The notes beneath the pieces are model-generated. The model did not search any database and was not told the DNA's origin. It saw only the letters and a list, made by a program, of their open reading frames with translations. A stretch of 64,000 bases of DNA from positions 16,316 through 80,315 of the forward strand of contig NZ_JAEOAH010000009.1 in the NCBI RefSeq assembly GCF_016612995.1, written 5' to 3'. The DNA is from Viridibacillus soli (GTDB taxonomy: Bacteria > Bacillota > Bacilli > Bacillales_A > Planococcaceae). Made by a program: the position numbers and the translations under genes. Shown here one piece after another: positions 45,713-54,237 of the stretch (position 1 is the stretch's first letter; each line of letters starts with the position of its first letter).

Positions 45713-46049
45713 CGTATTATTAAAATAATTTAATTTTAAATAGACAAATTATGGTTATTGTGTAAAAATAATAATGTAATGTAATTGATTTTAAAATCAA
45801 ATGAAGGTGATTATTGATAACAAATTAAAATAAAATACATGAAGCATTTTAAAAACTGGAAAATTGGTTGTGGAATTCAGAAGAAAATTCAAGAGAAATA
45901 GATCTGGCCTAGTCACTCGTATTTTTAAAATAATTTAATTTTTATATAGCCAAATTATGGTTTATGTGTAAAAATAATACTGTAATTGATTTTAAAATCA
46001 AATGGAGGTGATTATTGATGACAAATTAAAATAAAATATATGAAGCATT
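45713..46049. repeat. Direct repeat pair of about 133 bp
   Basis: 45713-45848 and 45918-46049 are about 85-90% alike by eye, sharing TAAAATAATTTAATTTT, CAAATTATGGTT, GTAATTGATTTTAAAATCAAATG and GGTGATTATTGAT. Each copy ends at a strong ribosome site (AAGGTG / GGAGGTG) and the same start of a small frame. The second copy leads into the peptide-ABC remnant. Probable tandem duplication of a promoter-peptide unit. Confidence 0.7.
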
Positions 46050-46167
46050 AGAGGTTTTTATATTGAAAAGTGAATCTAGCTTCGGTTTCAAAAGAAAAGT
46101 TGAATCAAATATTATACTTACAACAAAAAGCGGTATTGATAATCATTTTAATCTAAAATCATTTTAA
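46018..46167 (+). pseudogene. Small peptide gene with an early stop, before an ABC ATPase
   Basis: ATG 46018 with GGAGGTGAT upstream reads three codons, then TAA, then stays open for 46 codons (NKIYEALEVFILKSESSFGF ... NHFNLKSF). It ends 21 bp before the ABC ATPase relic. A short peptide in front of an exporter suggests a bacteriocin or signal gene. A TTG at 46063 could start a 34-aa product instead. The first repeat copy has the same TAA and a lost ATG. Confidence 0.4.
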
Positions 46168-46188
46168 AATGAAAGGAGCGTAAAAAAT

Positions 46189-46353
46189 ATGAAAGAAATA
46201 CTATTAAGTGCTAGAAACTTATGTAAAGAATATATATCAGATGGAAATAAAAATAAGGTACTGGAGAATTTAAACATTGATGTATATAAAGGCGACTTTA
46301 CAGTAATAATGGGAAGTTCTGGTTCAGGGAAATCAACACTTTTGTACTGTCTT
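46189..46353 (+). pseudogene. Truncated MacB/BceA-type ABC transporter ATPase
   Basis: ATG 46189 follows AAAGGAGCG. The frame gives LLSARNLCKEYISDGN, then VIMGSSGSGKSTLLYCL (Walker A), and is cut immediately after by IS3 sequence. Everything beyond about residue 55 is lost. Related exporters move peptide antibiotics or confer resistance to them. Confidence 0.75.
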
Positions 46354-46890
46354 ATAAATAAGCCACGTACCTGCAACATGGACGTATGTTAATTCACTGA
46401 CAACAACTGCTAATTATTGTTTTTGTTGAAAATGGCGTTGCACTTCATTTTTGATGGGGGTATTCCATAGTTGTTACGACCGGATTTGAAGATAATTTCA
46501 ATTGTATCAGTTAGTCCTTGTTCACATGTCTTGTTTGTTCGTTTTCACGTAAATCAGGTTGATAATAGTACGTACTTCGGAGGCTCTCTAGGGCGTCGCA
46601 CATTGCTGATCCCATTTTTTGAATCACATCTATTTTCGTCACTTGATCAGCGTGGTTTGCTTTAAAATGTCATTTTCCCTCATTAAACGTTGGTTTTCTT
46701 TGCATAGTTTAAATAATTCATTTTCTGCATCTATTCTACTTTCTTTGGCTAAAAACGAATCTGAGTTTCGATGCTTTTTCGTCCAATTATCTAGAATAGA
46801 TGGTGATAAACCATATTCGCGGACAATTTCTACGCGAGTTTTCCATTTTTGTACAGTTGAACCATTTGAAGTTCGATGTTGACGTGGTAT
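46354..46890 (-). pseudogene. Decayed IS3-family element inserted in the ABC gene
   Basis: On the minus strand: OrfA from about 46890 (start codon mutated to ATA) reads TRVEIVREYGLSPSILDNW, then ENELFKLCKENQRLMRENDI, followed by a frame change. OrfB pieces are KMGSAMCDALESLRSTYYY and SELTYVHVAGTW, the last being the block around the first catalytic aspartate, here Glu. It stops abruptly at the ABC fragment. A second copy of the OrfA start is at 48856. Confidence 0.75.
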
Positions 46891-47003
46891 AGTAGTACTC
46901 TTTTGAGTTATTAAAGTTAATTCTACTAGTCCTTAATTTATCTGTCCAACTTAATATATATTATTCAGAATATTAAAATTTTTATTAAAAAGAGGGAAGT
47001 ACT

Positions 47004-47132
47004 ATGTATGTGGGTGAATTACAAAAAGAGATAGAGTTTGAAGTGTTAGAAGGATTTAAAGCGAAGGTATATCTAAGCGAATTTAAACCTGATGTATCAG
47101 AGTTCGTGTCTAAAATATATTATGAACATTAG
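47004..47132 (+). CDS. Small protein, 42 aa, upstream of the MBL gene
   Basis: ATG 47004 with AGAGGGA upstream gives a 42-residue acidic helical protein (MYVGELQKEIEFEVLEGF). The next gene starts 22 bp later, so they are probably co-transcribed. No motif. It may be a real small partner or the tail of a lost gene with a chance start. Confidence 0.45.
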   Translation: MYVGELQKEIEFEVLEGFKAKVYLSEFKPDVSEFVSKIYYEH

Positions 47133-47154
47133 GTTTAAATACGGGAGGTATTAG

Positions 47155-47913
47155 ATGAAAATTAATTTTTATCATGTAGGTGTTGCAACATGCTTATTAG
47201 AGATAGATGGGAAGATAAAAATTGCAACTGATCCAGCTTTATCTCCTAAAGGAACGATCTTAAAATTCAAGTCATTTGAAACTGAGCGGCTTCAAGACCC
47301 TAAATATGACAATGATATTTTTCAGAATGTAGATTTATGGTTAATTACGCATCTTCATGAAGATCATTTAGATCTTCTGGGAAAAGATGTAATTGCAGAT
47401 TCGGCTTTAGTATTAACAAATTCAGATGCTTTATCATTCTTGGAAGGGAAGAATGTAGTACCATTAAAATGGACAGAAGAATATGTAACAAAATTTGAAA
47501 ACTATACTATAAAAATTACAACTATTCCTGCTTATCATGGTAATAATTTCATTACAAGGAAAATAGTTGGAAAAGTGAATGGATACATACTAGAGATCTT
47601 TGATGGAAATGACAAAACAACAATCTATCTCACTTCAGATACAGTCTATCATAAAGATGTTATCAATAGTATTTCAAAGGAATTGGATATAATAATTGCT
47701 AATTTAGGGGAAGTTAGCGCTGATAAATTTGGTGGTCCTCTAACAATGTCTATTGAAATGTTAAATCAATTTGTTAAAGAGCTAAAACCTACTAAGGTAA
47801 TTCCTGTTCATATTGATGATTTTTCACATTATATGACTACAGAAGACAATGTTTTAAAGGCAGGCTTCTCTATATTAGAAAAAGGAAAATGGATAGAAAT
47901 ATCAGATAATTAA
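47155..47913 (+). CDS. MBL-fold metallo-hydrolase, UlaG-like
   Basis: 252 aa. Metal ligands are all present: His66, His68, Asp70 and His71 in THLHEDHLD, a histidine in PAYHG, an aspartate in LTSDT, and a C-terminal histidine in VIPVHIDDFSHY. The branch is that of UlaG-type lactonases and related hydrolases; the substrate is unknown. ATG 47155 follows GGGAGG. It is one of only two intact genes of size in the insert that split thyA. Confidence 0.8.
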   Translation: MKINFYHVGVATCLLEIDGKIKIATDPALSPKGTILKFKSFETERLQDPKYDNDIFQNVDLWLITHLHEDHLDLLGKDVIADSALVLTNSDALSFLEGKNVVPLKWTEEYVTKFENYTIKITTIPAYHGNNFITRKIVGKVNGYILEIFDGNDKTTIYLTSDTVYHKDVINSISKELDIIIANLGEVSADKFGGPLTMSIEMLNQFVKELKPTKVIPVHIDDFSHYMTTEDNVLKAGFSILEKGKWIEISDN

Positions 47914-47929
47914 TTTTGAAGAGTTGAGG

Positions 47930-47960
47930 CGGTCTTGCTTTTTAGTAAGGTCGCTTTTTT
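47930..47960 (+). terminator. Terminator of the MBL gene
   Basis: GCGgtCTTgC / GtAAGgtCGC imperfect stem, then TTTTTTG. It abuts the group II intron 5' end. Confidence 0.6.
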
Positions 47961-48607
47961 GTGTGCCGGGCATGTCCGTCAACTAGGTGATGAAAGTTCA
48001 CTGTGGGCGTTGGGATATGCGAACCACTAGCCAAGAGCAAGGGTGTCCGCGGCGACGCGGAATCTGAAGGAAGCTGGCGACAAAACCTTGGTCCGAGGTA
48101 CACGAATCACATTCGAGGTTGTTCTGTTTGGACGAGATTGCAAAACAAATCGAAATCCTAAATATCCACGGGAATCAGAGCAATAAATGTGGCGGATAGA
48201 TGAGGCGAAAGTGGGCGGACTTACCCCGGGAGATTATGGTTTTCGCCCAAATAAAAGCGCCCATCAAGCAATTGCACAAGCGCAATCTTAAATGGATGAG
48301 GGCTACAAATTCGTGGTAGACATGGATCTAGAGAAATTCTTTGACCGTGTTCAACACGATAAACTGATGTCTCTAGTTGCAGGATATATTAAAGATAAGC
48401 CAACGTTAAAGTTAATCCGTAAATTTCTAAACGCAGGTTTAATAATCCAATCATTGATAGAGCCCTAAATAATAAATACTGGGAGAAAAAAATCTAACAA
48501 GTTTCTCCCAGGTCATTTTAAAACCATAAAACTTTTGAACCGCCGTATACGGAACCGTACGTACGGTGGTGTGAGAGGTCGGGAGTTAATCACTCCCCCT
48601 ACTCGAT
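47961..48607 (+). ncRNA. Internally deleted group II intron
   Basis: The 5' part (GTGTGCCGGGCATGTCCGTC; AACCACTAGCCAAGAGCAAGG; GCGACGCGGAATCTGAAGG) is group II domain I. A reverse transcriptase fragment follows: GDYGFRPNKSAHQAIAQAQ, stop, DEGYKFVVDMDLEKFFDRV, IKDKPTLKLIRKFLNAG. The YADD catalytic block, maturase and endonuclease domains are deleted. The 3' part has a domain V/VI-like end (GAACCGCCGTATACGGAACC, GTACGGTGGTGTGAGAGG, then GGGAGTTAATCACTCCCC). It cannot be mobile on its own. Confidence 0.85.
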
Positions 48608-48855
48608 TGTTTAAATACGTGATTGTAAATAAACCAGTTTTGATGCTTTTTAATCCAATTATTTAGAGTAGATTTTAATCAATCATTATTGCTTCTACCT
48701 TTTGAAACTCCTCAATATCTATCTTATCCTCCTCTTTAGAGCAATGAATAACTGATGGATAAATCCCTTAACCTTCTATTTGATATTATTTTCAATATAT
48801 AATTCAGTTCTATCTCATTTATATATTCAACTCCTACTCAAAGAATCGTACTACT
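48608..48855. other. Spacer with IS3-like traces
   Basis: On the minus strand LNNWIKKHQNW near 48655 resembles an IS3 OrfA fragment. Nothing intact. Confidence 0.3.
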
Positions 48856-48980
48856 ATGCCACGTCAACGTCTAACCTTTACAACCAAATTCAAACTTCAA
48901 ATGGTTCAACTGTAGGAAAATGGAAAAATCGTGCAGACACTGTCCACGAATATGGTTTATCGTCATCTACTAATGAGTTT
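48856..48980 (+). pseudogene. IS3 OrfA N-terminal fragment fused to thyA
   Basis: ATG 48856 reads [19 protein letters not shown] then TAG, the start of an IS3 OrfA. The sequence parallels 46890-46790 (minus strand) closely, but here it retains about 21 bp missing there. It joins the thyA 3' relic directly, marking the right breakpoint of the insert. Confidence 0.65.
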
Positions 48981-49000
48981 CAACAATATGTTATACTAAG

Positions 49001-49217
49001 CTTAGAAGTGGGTGACTTTGTCCATACTTTAGGTGATGCACATCTTTATAGTAATCATTTTGATCAAGTGGATGAGCAGCTTTCTCGCACACCGCGTGCA
49101 TTGCCGCAGCTTGTTATTAAAACAGAAAAAGAATCCATATTTGATTATGAAATAGAAGATTTAGTGATGGATGGCTACGATCCATATCCACGAATTAAAG
49201 CGCCAATTGCGGTGTAA
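49001..49217 (+). pseudogene. thyA: 3' relic of the native thymidylate synthase gene
   Basis: The last 71 codons of thymidylate synthase: [20 protein letters not shown], then [20 protein letters not shown], ending KAPIAV at TAA 49215. It is clean, without stops, and 12 bp from dfrA, its native operon partner. The 5' part is at 42821; the middle (about 120 codons, including the catalytic cysteine) is gone. Sequence identity to the replacement thyA is moderate, so it is not a recent duplicate. Confidence 0.85.
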
Positions 49218-49229
49218 GGAGGTTTTTAA

Positions 49230-49706
49230 ATGATTTCATTTATTGTTGCTCATAGTGAAGAAAATGTGATGGGCTTAAACAACGCAATGCCATGGCATTT
49301 ACCAGGAGACTTAGCCTATTTCAAACGCATGACGATGGGGAAACCGATGATTATGGGCCGTAAAACGTTCGAATCTATTGGAAAGCCTTTACCAGGACGT
49401 ACAAATATCGTCATTACACGTGATGAGCAATATAAGCATGAAGGTATTGTCATCGTGCATTCTTTAGAAGAGGCATTAGCCCAGGCTAAAAAAGAATCTG
49501 AGGAAATCATGGTTATTGGCGGAGAACAAATTTTCCGTATGGCTTTGCCAATGGCGGACCGTCTATATGTTACGAAAATTGAAAAACAATACGAAGGGGA
49601 TACATTTTTCCCGGCTTATGGTGATGAGTGGAAAATCGTTTCACAGTCTGAAGTGATTGAAACTGAGGACGGCGTGAAGTTTTCGTATTTAGTGTACGAG
49701 CATTAA
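49230..49706 (+). CDS. dfrA: Dihydrofolate reductase
   Basis: Regenerates tetrahydrofolate from the dihydrofolate made by thymidylate synthase, with NADPH. 158 aa. MPWHLPGDLAYFK holds the catalytic acid (Asp in GDL), and GRKTFESIGKPLPGR binds NADPH, then VIGGEQIF. AAGGAGG precedes ATG 49230. It originally followed thyA in one operon; now the only upstream sequence is a thyA stump and IS debris, so its promoter must be new. Confidence 0.95.
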   Translation: MISFIVAHSEENVMGLNNAMPWHLPGDLAYFKRMTMGKPMIMGRKTFESIGKPLPGRTNIVITRDEQYKHEGIVIVHSLEEALAQAKKESEEIMVIGGEQIFRMALPMADRLYVTKIEKQYEGDTFFPAYGDEWKIVSQSEVIETEDGVKFSYLVYEH

Positions 49707-49717
49707 TAAGCAAATTT

Positions 49718-49762
49718 AAAGGTTGCCACTGTCAAATGAAAGACAGTAGGCAACCTTTTCGC
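49718..49762 (+). terminator. Terminator of dfrA
   Basis: AAAGGTTGCC..ACTGTC / GACAGT..GGCAACCTTT stem with TTTT. Confidence 0.85.
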
Positions 49763-49818
49763 ATGAATACTTTTGGATTACTTAGAATACAAACTTACAA
49801 TGAGAGTAAGAAGTTCAA

Positions 49819-50454
49819 TTACACATAAAATAGTACACAGAAGAACATCATAGCACTGCCAGCGATGACAAATAAATGCCAGATCGCATGATTGTACGGT
49901 ATTTTACGGCATGCATAGAAGAAAGCACCTATCGTATATAAAATACCTCCACTTAATAGTAAAGAAAAACCTGCGCCTGTAATATGTGTATATAGTGGTT
50001 TGATAGCGATAATAATAAGCCAACCCATTAAAATATAGAAGATAACAGATACAAATTCGAAACGGTGGATAAAGAAGCATTTGAATAGTATACCAAGTAA
50101 TGCAAGAGCCCAAATGACTCCAAATAGTGCCCAACCTAATGCCCCTTTTAAGGCAATTAAGAGAAATGGTGTATATGTACCTGCAATTAAAATGTAGATT
50201 GATGAGTGGTCTAGTATGGCAAAGAATCGCTTATTCTTTTCAGGCATGCTGTGAAGTAAAGTCGAAGCTAGGAAAAGGATTAGCATTGACGCGCCAAAAA
50301 CAATGAAGCTAACGACATATAGTGTAGAGCCTCTATCCATTGCCTTCATTATTAGTAAAACGAGCGCTGGAATACAGAGTAGGAAAGCAACGCCGTGCGT
50401 AATAGCATTCCATATTTCTTCCTTAGTGTTTTTATAATCAAATGCTTCTTGCAT
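49819..50454 (-). CDS. yplQ: Hemolysin III (PAQR-like) family membrane protein
   Basis: 211 aa, seven transmembrane helices. Conserved polar residues of the family are present: EEIWNAITHG at the N-terminus, STLLHS, LDHSSIYILIAGTYTP, and HAIWHLF near the end (zinc-binding positions in related PAQR proteins). Despite the family name there is no evidence for haemolytic activity. Position after dfrA matches yplQ. ATG 50454 is preceded by GGAGG. Confidence 0.85.
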   Translation of the reverse strand: MQEAFDYKNTKEEIWNAITHGVAFLLCIPALVLLIMKAMDRGSTLYVVSFIVFGASMLILFLASTLLHSMPEKNKRFFAILDHSSIYILIAGTYTPFLLIALKGALGWALFGVIWALALLGILFKCFFIHRFEFVSVIFYILMGWLIIIAIKPLYTHITGAGFSLLLSGGILYTIGAFFYACRKIPYNHAIWHLFVIAGSAMMFFCVLFYV

Positions 50455-50646
50455 ATGAATAGCCTCCTTGTTGAGGTAAGTATTTTTTGTATAATTCTAT
50501 TATGCGGCTACTTTTCAGGCATTTGAACTGACAAATGTCACGTGTATCGCGTGACAAAAGCTAGTAAAATAGAATAAATAGCTAACGGTTTACAATGACC
50601 TTGCTTAATTTTATAATAAGAACAATGAAACAAAGGATGTGTCAAT

Positions 50647-51486
50647 GTGAGACGAATTCATATCGTAACGGATTCAACTGCGGATTTAACAAAAGAAGAA
50701 ATAAAAAAAAACGGAATACATATCGTGCCTCTTTCCATTCAAATTGAAGGAGAAACGTATATTGATGGTGTGGATATTCAACCTATCGAATTTTTAGAGA
50801 AAATGAGCAAAGCAAAGGATCTACCAAAAAGTTCACAACCAGCTGCGGGTGTATTTAAAGAATTATTTGATGAATTAGGAAAAGATGGCGATGAAATTAT
50901 TACCATTTTAATGACAGGTGGAATGAGTGGTACTGTAAAATCTGCTGAAGCTGCTGCAAGTATGACAGATTCAAAAGTGACAGTTATTGACTCACGCTTT
51001 ATATCAGCCGCATTAAGTTTTCAGGTATTGGAAGCTTGTCGATTAGTAGAACAAGGTAAAACAGTTGAAGAAATCGTTGCAAGACTAACGACTATTCGTG
51101 ATAATACGAATTTATTTGTTGTTGTAGATACATTAGAAAATTTAATTAAAGGCGGCCGTATCGGCAAGGGTACTGGAATGATTGGTTCATTATTGAATAT
51201 TAAACCAATCGCTTCACTTGAGGGGGGCGCATACAACCCTGTAGCCAAAGTGCGTAGCCATAAACAGGTAGTCAAATATTTGGTCAACCAATTTAAAGAA
51301 GATACACAAGGTAAAACGATAAAAGGCATAGGCATCGCACATGCTAACGGGCTAACAATGGGAGATCCTCTTAACGAGAAATTAGGAGAATTAGGATGCT
51401 CTAATATAAGATTTTCATATACTTCACCAATTATTAGCACGCATACAGGGCCAGGTGCTATTGGTTTCATGTATTACACAGATTAA
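50647..51486 (+). CDS. DegV-family fatty-acid-binding protein
   Basis: 279 aa, the normal length. HIVTDSTADLTKEE, ILMTGGMSGTVKSA, IDSRFISAALSFQ and GGRIGKG are the DegV blocks; TSPIISTHTGPGAIGF closes the lipid pocket. DegV/FakB proteins present fatty acids to the FakA kinase; no fakA is in the window. GTG 50647 with AAAGGAT upstream. Confidence 0.9.
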   Translation: MRRIHIVTDSTADLTKEEIKKNGIHIVPLSIQIEGETYIDGVDIQPIEFLEKMSKAKDLPKSSQPAAGVFKELFDELGKDGDEIITILMTGGMSGTVKSAEAAASMTDSKVTVIDSRFISAALSFQVLEACRLVEQGKTVEEIVARLTTIRDNTNLFVVVDTLENLIKGGRIGKGTGMIGSLLNIKPIASLEGGAYNPVAKVRSHKQVVKYLVNQFKEDTQGKTIKGIGIAHANGLTMGDPLNEKLGELGCSNIRFSYTSPIISTHTGPGAIGFMYYTD

Positions 51487-51561
51487 AATTATGAGCAGGG
51501 GATGATATCATTCCCTGCTTTCTTTCATTAGACGTGCTTGATCGAAAGGAAGAATAAGAAC

Positions 51562-52335
51562 GTGAAAAAAATAATCATTCTGATGCTCGCACTTTTTTTA
51601 ATGGGTGCTTGCAGCAAAGACATTAAAACAACACCCGTAACACAAGAAGTCGTTCCAAAAGATATCGTTTATGTGGCTTTAGGAGATTCCTTATCAGAAG
51701 GCGTTGGTGATGAATTAAATTATCAAGGCTATGTTGGTAGATTATCTGATCAAATGGAAACGTGGAAAGGCGTTAACTACGTCGAAGTTCAAAATACAGC
51801 TAAAAAAGGTCGCCGTAGTGATCAGCTCGTAGCACAACTCGAGAGTGGTGAAATTGATAAAGCCTTAAAAAAAGCAGATTTTATCACTATGACTATGGGT
51901 GGTAATGATTTGATGAAAATTGTTAGACGTGACATTATGGATTTAAACAAGGGTGCATTTGATGAGGAACGTCTCGAATTTCAAGAGCGCTATGGAAAAA
52001 TTATGGAACTAATTCGTGAACGTAATAAGTCAGCACCAATTATAATAATTAGTGTTTACAATCCTCTGTCCATCTTTACACAGGAAAAATCGGACTTAAA
52101 TACGATAATGTATGAATGGAATACTGATATTCAAGATTTCGCACTTGCAGATAAAAACGCTTGTTTTGTTAATGTAGAGGATTTATTCGATACGAACGAG
52201 AATATGATTTATCATACGGACTTTTTCCATCCGAATGCAAAAGGCTATGATGAAATGACTGGGCGCATTGTTGAGTCAATTAAGGCATGTGGTTTGAAAA
52301 AATTAACAAATGGGGAAATGGATTTCAAGGAGTGA
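51562..52335 (+). CDS. ypmR: SGNH/GDSL-family lipoprotein hydrolase, YpmR-like
   Basis: 257 aa. Lipobox MGAC at about residues 14-17 anchors it outside the membrane. Block I is ALGDSLSEG with the serine nucleophile, block III TMGGNDLM, and block V DFFHPNAKGY with the Asp-His pair, a complete SGNH esterase. GTG 51562 has GAAAGGAAG upstream. The next gene, ypmS, begins 8 nt after the stop. The substrate may be an envelope lipid or O-acetyl group. Confidence 0.85.
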   Translation: MKKIIILMLALFLMGACSKDIKTTPVTQEVVPKDIVYVALGDSLSEGVGDELNYQGYVGRLSDQMETWKGVNYVEVQNTAKKGRRSDQLVAQLESGEIDKALKKADFITMTMGGNDLMKIVRRDIMDLNKGAFDEERLEFQERYGKIMELIRERNKSAPIIIISVYNPLSIFTQEKSDLNTIMYEWNTDIQDFALADKNACFVNVEDLFDTNENMIYHTDFFHPNAKGYDEMTGRIVESIKACGLKKLTNGEMDFKE

Positions 52336-52342
52336 TGTGGCG

Positions 52343-52915
52343 ATGAACAAATGGAAAGTAGCTTTTTTCTTTTTAGCAGCACTAATATTATCAGCAATTA
52401 TTGGATTGTTTGTCGTCATTACGAAACAGGCACCAGAAACGCCAATACCTGAAACAACGGCGATGCCTGAAGGCAGTAAATTAACAGTTCAAACAACACC
52501 TGCGGATTTTGAAGCTATTGCGAACAAATACATTCAAGACGCAATGAAAACGAAATCGATACCCGTCCATATGTACGTTAATGAAGACGTTTCGTTAGTA
52601 AGTGAGCTCAGTGTATTTGGGATGGAGTTACCAATTACGATGAAATTTGATCCAACAATTGATGAAGATGGCAATCTCCTATTAAAACAAACAAATGTAG
52701 AAGTCGGGATGTTGAATATCCCACCAAGTACTGCATTAAAACTATTAAATGATTCAGTTGACTTACCTGCATGGATGGTTATTCGCCCAAACCAAGAGGA
52801 AGTATATATGGGTTTAACAGAAATAGCAGTTCTTTCAGGCTCACGTATGCAAGCAAAAGAATTCAATTTAAAAGAAGGTAAGATTATACTTGAAGTGACA
52901 GTACCACTTAAATAA
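52343..52915 (+). CDS. ypmS: YpmS family (DUF2140) membrane-anchored protein
   Basis: 190 aa. One N-terminal transmembrane helix (residues 5-27), then a proline-rich linker and a beta-rich extracellular domain (VHMYVNEDVSLVSELSVFGM). Conserved LPAWMVIRPNQEEVYMGLTE is the DUF2140 mark. ATG 52343 has AAGGAG upstream. Operon ypmR-ypmS-msrA-msrB. Function unknown, probably works with YpmR at the envelope. Confidence 0.85.
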   Translation: MNKWKVAFFFLAALILSAIIGLFVVITKQAPETPIPETTAMPEGSKLTVQTTPADFEAIANKYIQDAMKTKSIPVHMYVNEDVSLVSELSVFGMELPITMKFDPTIDEDGNLLLKQTNVEVGMLNIPPSTALKLLNDSVDLPAWMVIRPNQEEVYMGLTEIAVLSGSRMQAKEFNLKEGKIILEVTVPLK

Positions 52916-52930
52916 TAGGAGGAGAAACTC

Positions 52931-53452
52931 ATGGCAATCGCAACTTTTGCAGGTGGATGCTTTTGGTGTATGGTGAAACCATTTGATCAACAAGAAGGTA
53001 TCGAGTCTGTCATCTCAGGTTACACTGGAGGACATACAGACAACCCGACCTATGAAGAAGTTTGCTCTGAAACGACCGGGCATTTTGAAGCTGTACAAAT
53101 CACTTTTAACCCAGTAATTTATCCATACGAAAAATTACTCGCTCTCTACTGGACATTAATCGATCCAACAGATGCAGGAGGACAATTTTACGACCGCGGT
53201 CAATCCTATATGACAGCTATTTTCTATCATGATGAAGAACAGCAACAATTAGCTGAAGCTTCAAAAAAAGCACTGCAAGAATCAGGGAAATTTAAGGCAC
53301 CCATTGCGGTACAAATCTTACCAGCAAAAACGTTCTACTCAGCGGAAACTTACCATCAACACTATTACAAAAAGAATCCAGCACACTATGAGCGCTATTC
53401 TGTCGGCTCAGGCCGTACTACATTCCAACAACAGCATTGGGGGAATAAATAA
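52931..53452 (+). CDS. msrA: Peptide methionine sulfoxide reductase MsrA
   Basis: 173 aa. Reduces the S form of methionine sulfoxide in proteins. The catalytic cysteine is in FAGGCFWCM, with [16 protein letters not shown] downstream and [16 protein letters not shown] block near the C-terminus (here [12 protein letters not shown]). AGGAGG precedes the ATG. Its last A is the first base of msrB (TAATG), so the pair is translationally coupled. Confidence 0.95.
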   Translation: MAIATFAGGCFWCMVKPFDQQEGIESVISGYTGGHTDNPTYEEVCSETTGHFEAVQITFNPVIYPYEKLLALYWTLIDPTDAGGQFYDRGQSYMTAIFYHDEEQQQLAEASKKALQESGKFKAPIAVQILPAKTFYSAETYHQHYYKKNPAHYERYSVGSGRTTFQQQHWGNK

Positions 53453-53877
53453 TGAACAAAGAAGAAAAGCTTAAAACATTAACACCAATGCAATACCATG
53501 TCACACAAGAGCATGGTACTGAACCACCATTTCAAAACGAATTTGACAATCACTTTGAAGAAGGCCTATACGTGGATATCGTATCAGGCGAACCGTTATT
53601 CAATTCAAAAGACAAATTCAACGCAGGTTGCGGCTGGCCAAGCTTCACAAAGCCAGTTGAAGGGGCAAGTATTCAAGAAAACTTCGACACAAGTTTTGGT
53701 ATGCGCCGTACAGAAGTCCGCAGCAAAGAAGCTGATTCGCATTTAGGACATGTCTTCTCAGACGGTCCACAGCCAACGGGACTACGCTATTGCATTAACT
53801 CAGCCTCTTTGAAATTTGTGCCAAAGGACAAATTACAAGAAGAAGGCTATGGAGAATATTTAAAGTACTTTGAATGA
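53452..53877 (+). CDS. msrB: Peptide methionine sulfoxide reductase MsrB
   Basis: 141 aa. Reduces the R form of methionine sulfoxide. [26 protein letters not shown] and the catalytic cysteine in [11 protein letters not shown] are intact. The two CxxC zinc pairs found in many MsrB proteins are absent ([11 protein letters not shown]), so this is the zinc-free form, as in B. subtilis as I recall. Overlaps msrA by 1 nt. Confidence 0.95.
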   Translation: MNKEEKLKTLTPMQYHVTQEHGTEPPFQNEFDNHFEEGLYVDIVSGEPLFNSKDKFNAGCGWPSFTKPVEGASIQENFDTSFGMRRTEVRSKEADSHLGHVFSDGPQPTGLRYCINSASLKFVPKDKLQEEGYGEYLKYFE

Positions 53878-53884
53878 ATAAGTA

Positions 53885-53926
53885 AAGCTGACAATCCGTA
53901 ATTTTACGGGCTGTCAGCTTTTTTGA
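53885..53926 (+). terminator. Terminator of the ypmR-msrB operon
   Basis: AGCTGACAatCCGTAA / TTACGGgcTGTCAGCT stem with TTTTTT. Confidence 0.9.
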
Positions 53927-54205
53927 TGATGCGTTTTATGGTATTTGATTGCAACAGCTAGTTTTGTTCATAGCTTGAAGAAGGGAATTGTTTAATAATA
54001 AGAACATTTGATAGTTATCTAATTTATTAACTGGTGAAAAAAAGGACCTGAACTAACGATTCTGAACTACGCCGCCTTGTTCAAATGGAGTTTTGTACTA
54101 GCCATTGAAATGTAGAGGGAACAAATTGACTCATGTGGTTCCTTAATTTCATGCAATAACTGAATTATTCAACCACTCAATAACCGAAAAGAATAGACAA
54201 AAACC

Positions 54206-54234
54206 GCTCCTCCAAAAATCGGGAGCGGTTCAAT
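54206..54234 (-). terminator. Terminator of metI-metC
   Basis: ACCGCTCC / GGAGCGGT-type stem just beyond the metC stop, with TTTTTG on the minus strand. Confidence 0.8.
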
Positions 54235-54237
54235 CAA

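Noticed and set aside
46471..46882. Two plus-strand frames of 64 and 87 codons
   Set aside because: They are shadows of the minus-strand IS3 relic.
49819..50454. Hemolysin III as a toxin
   Set aside because: The family name is historical; the gene is a core PAQR-like membrane protein in a housekeeping context.
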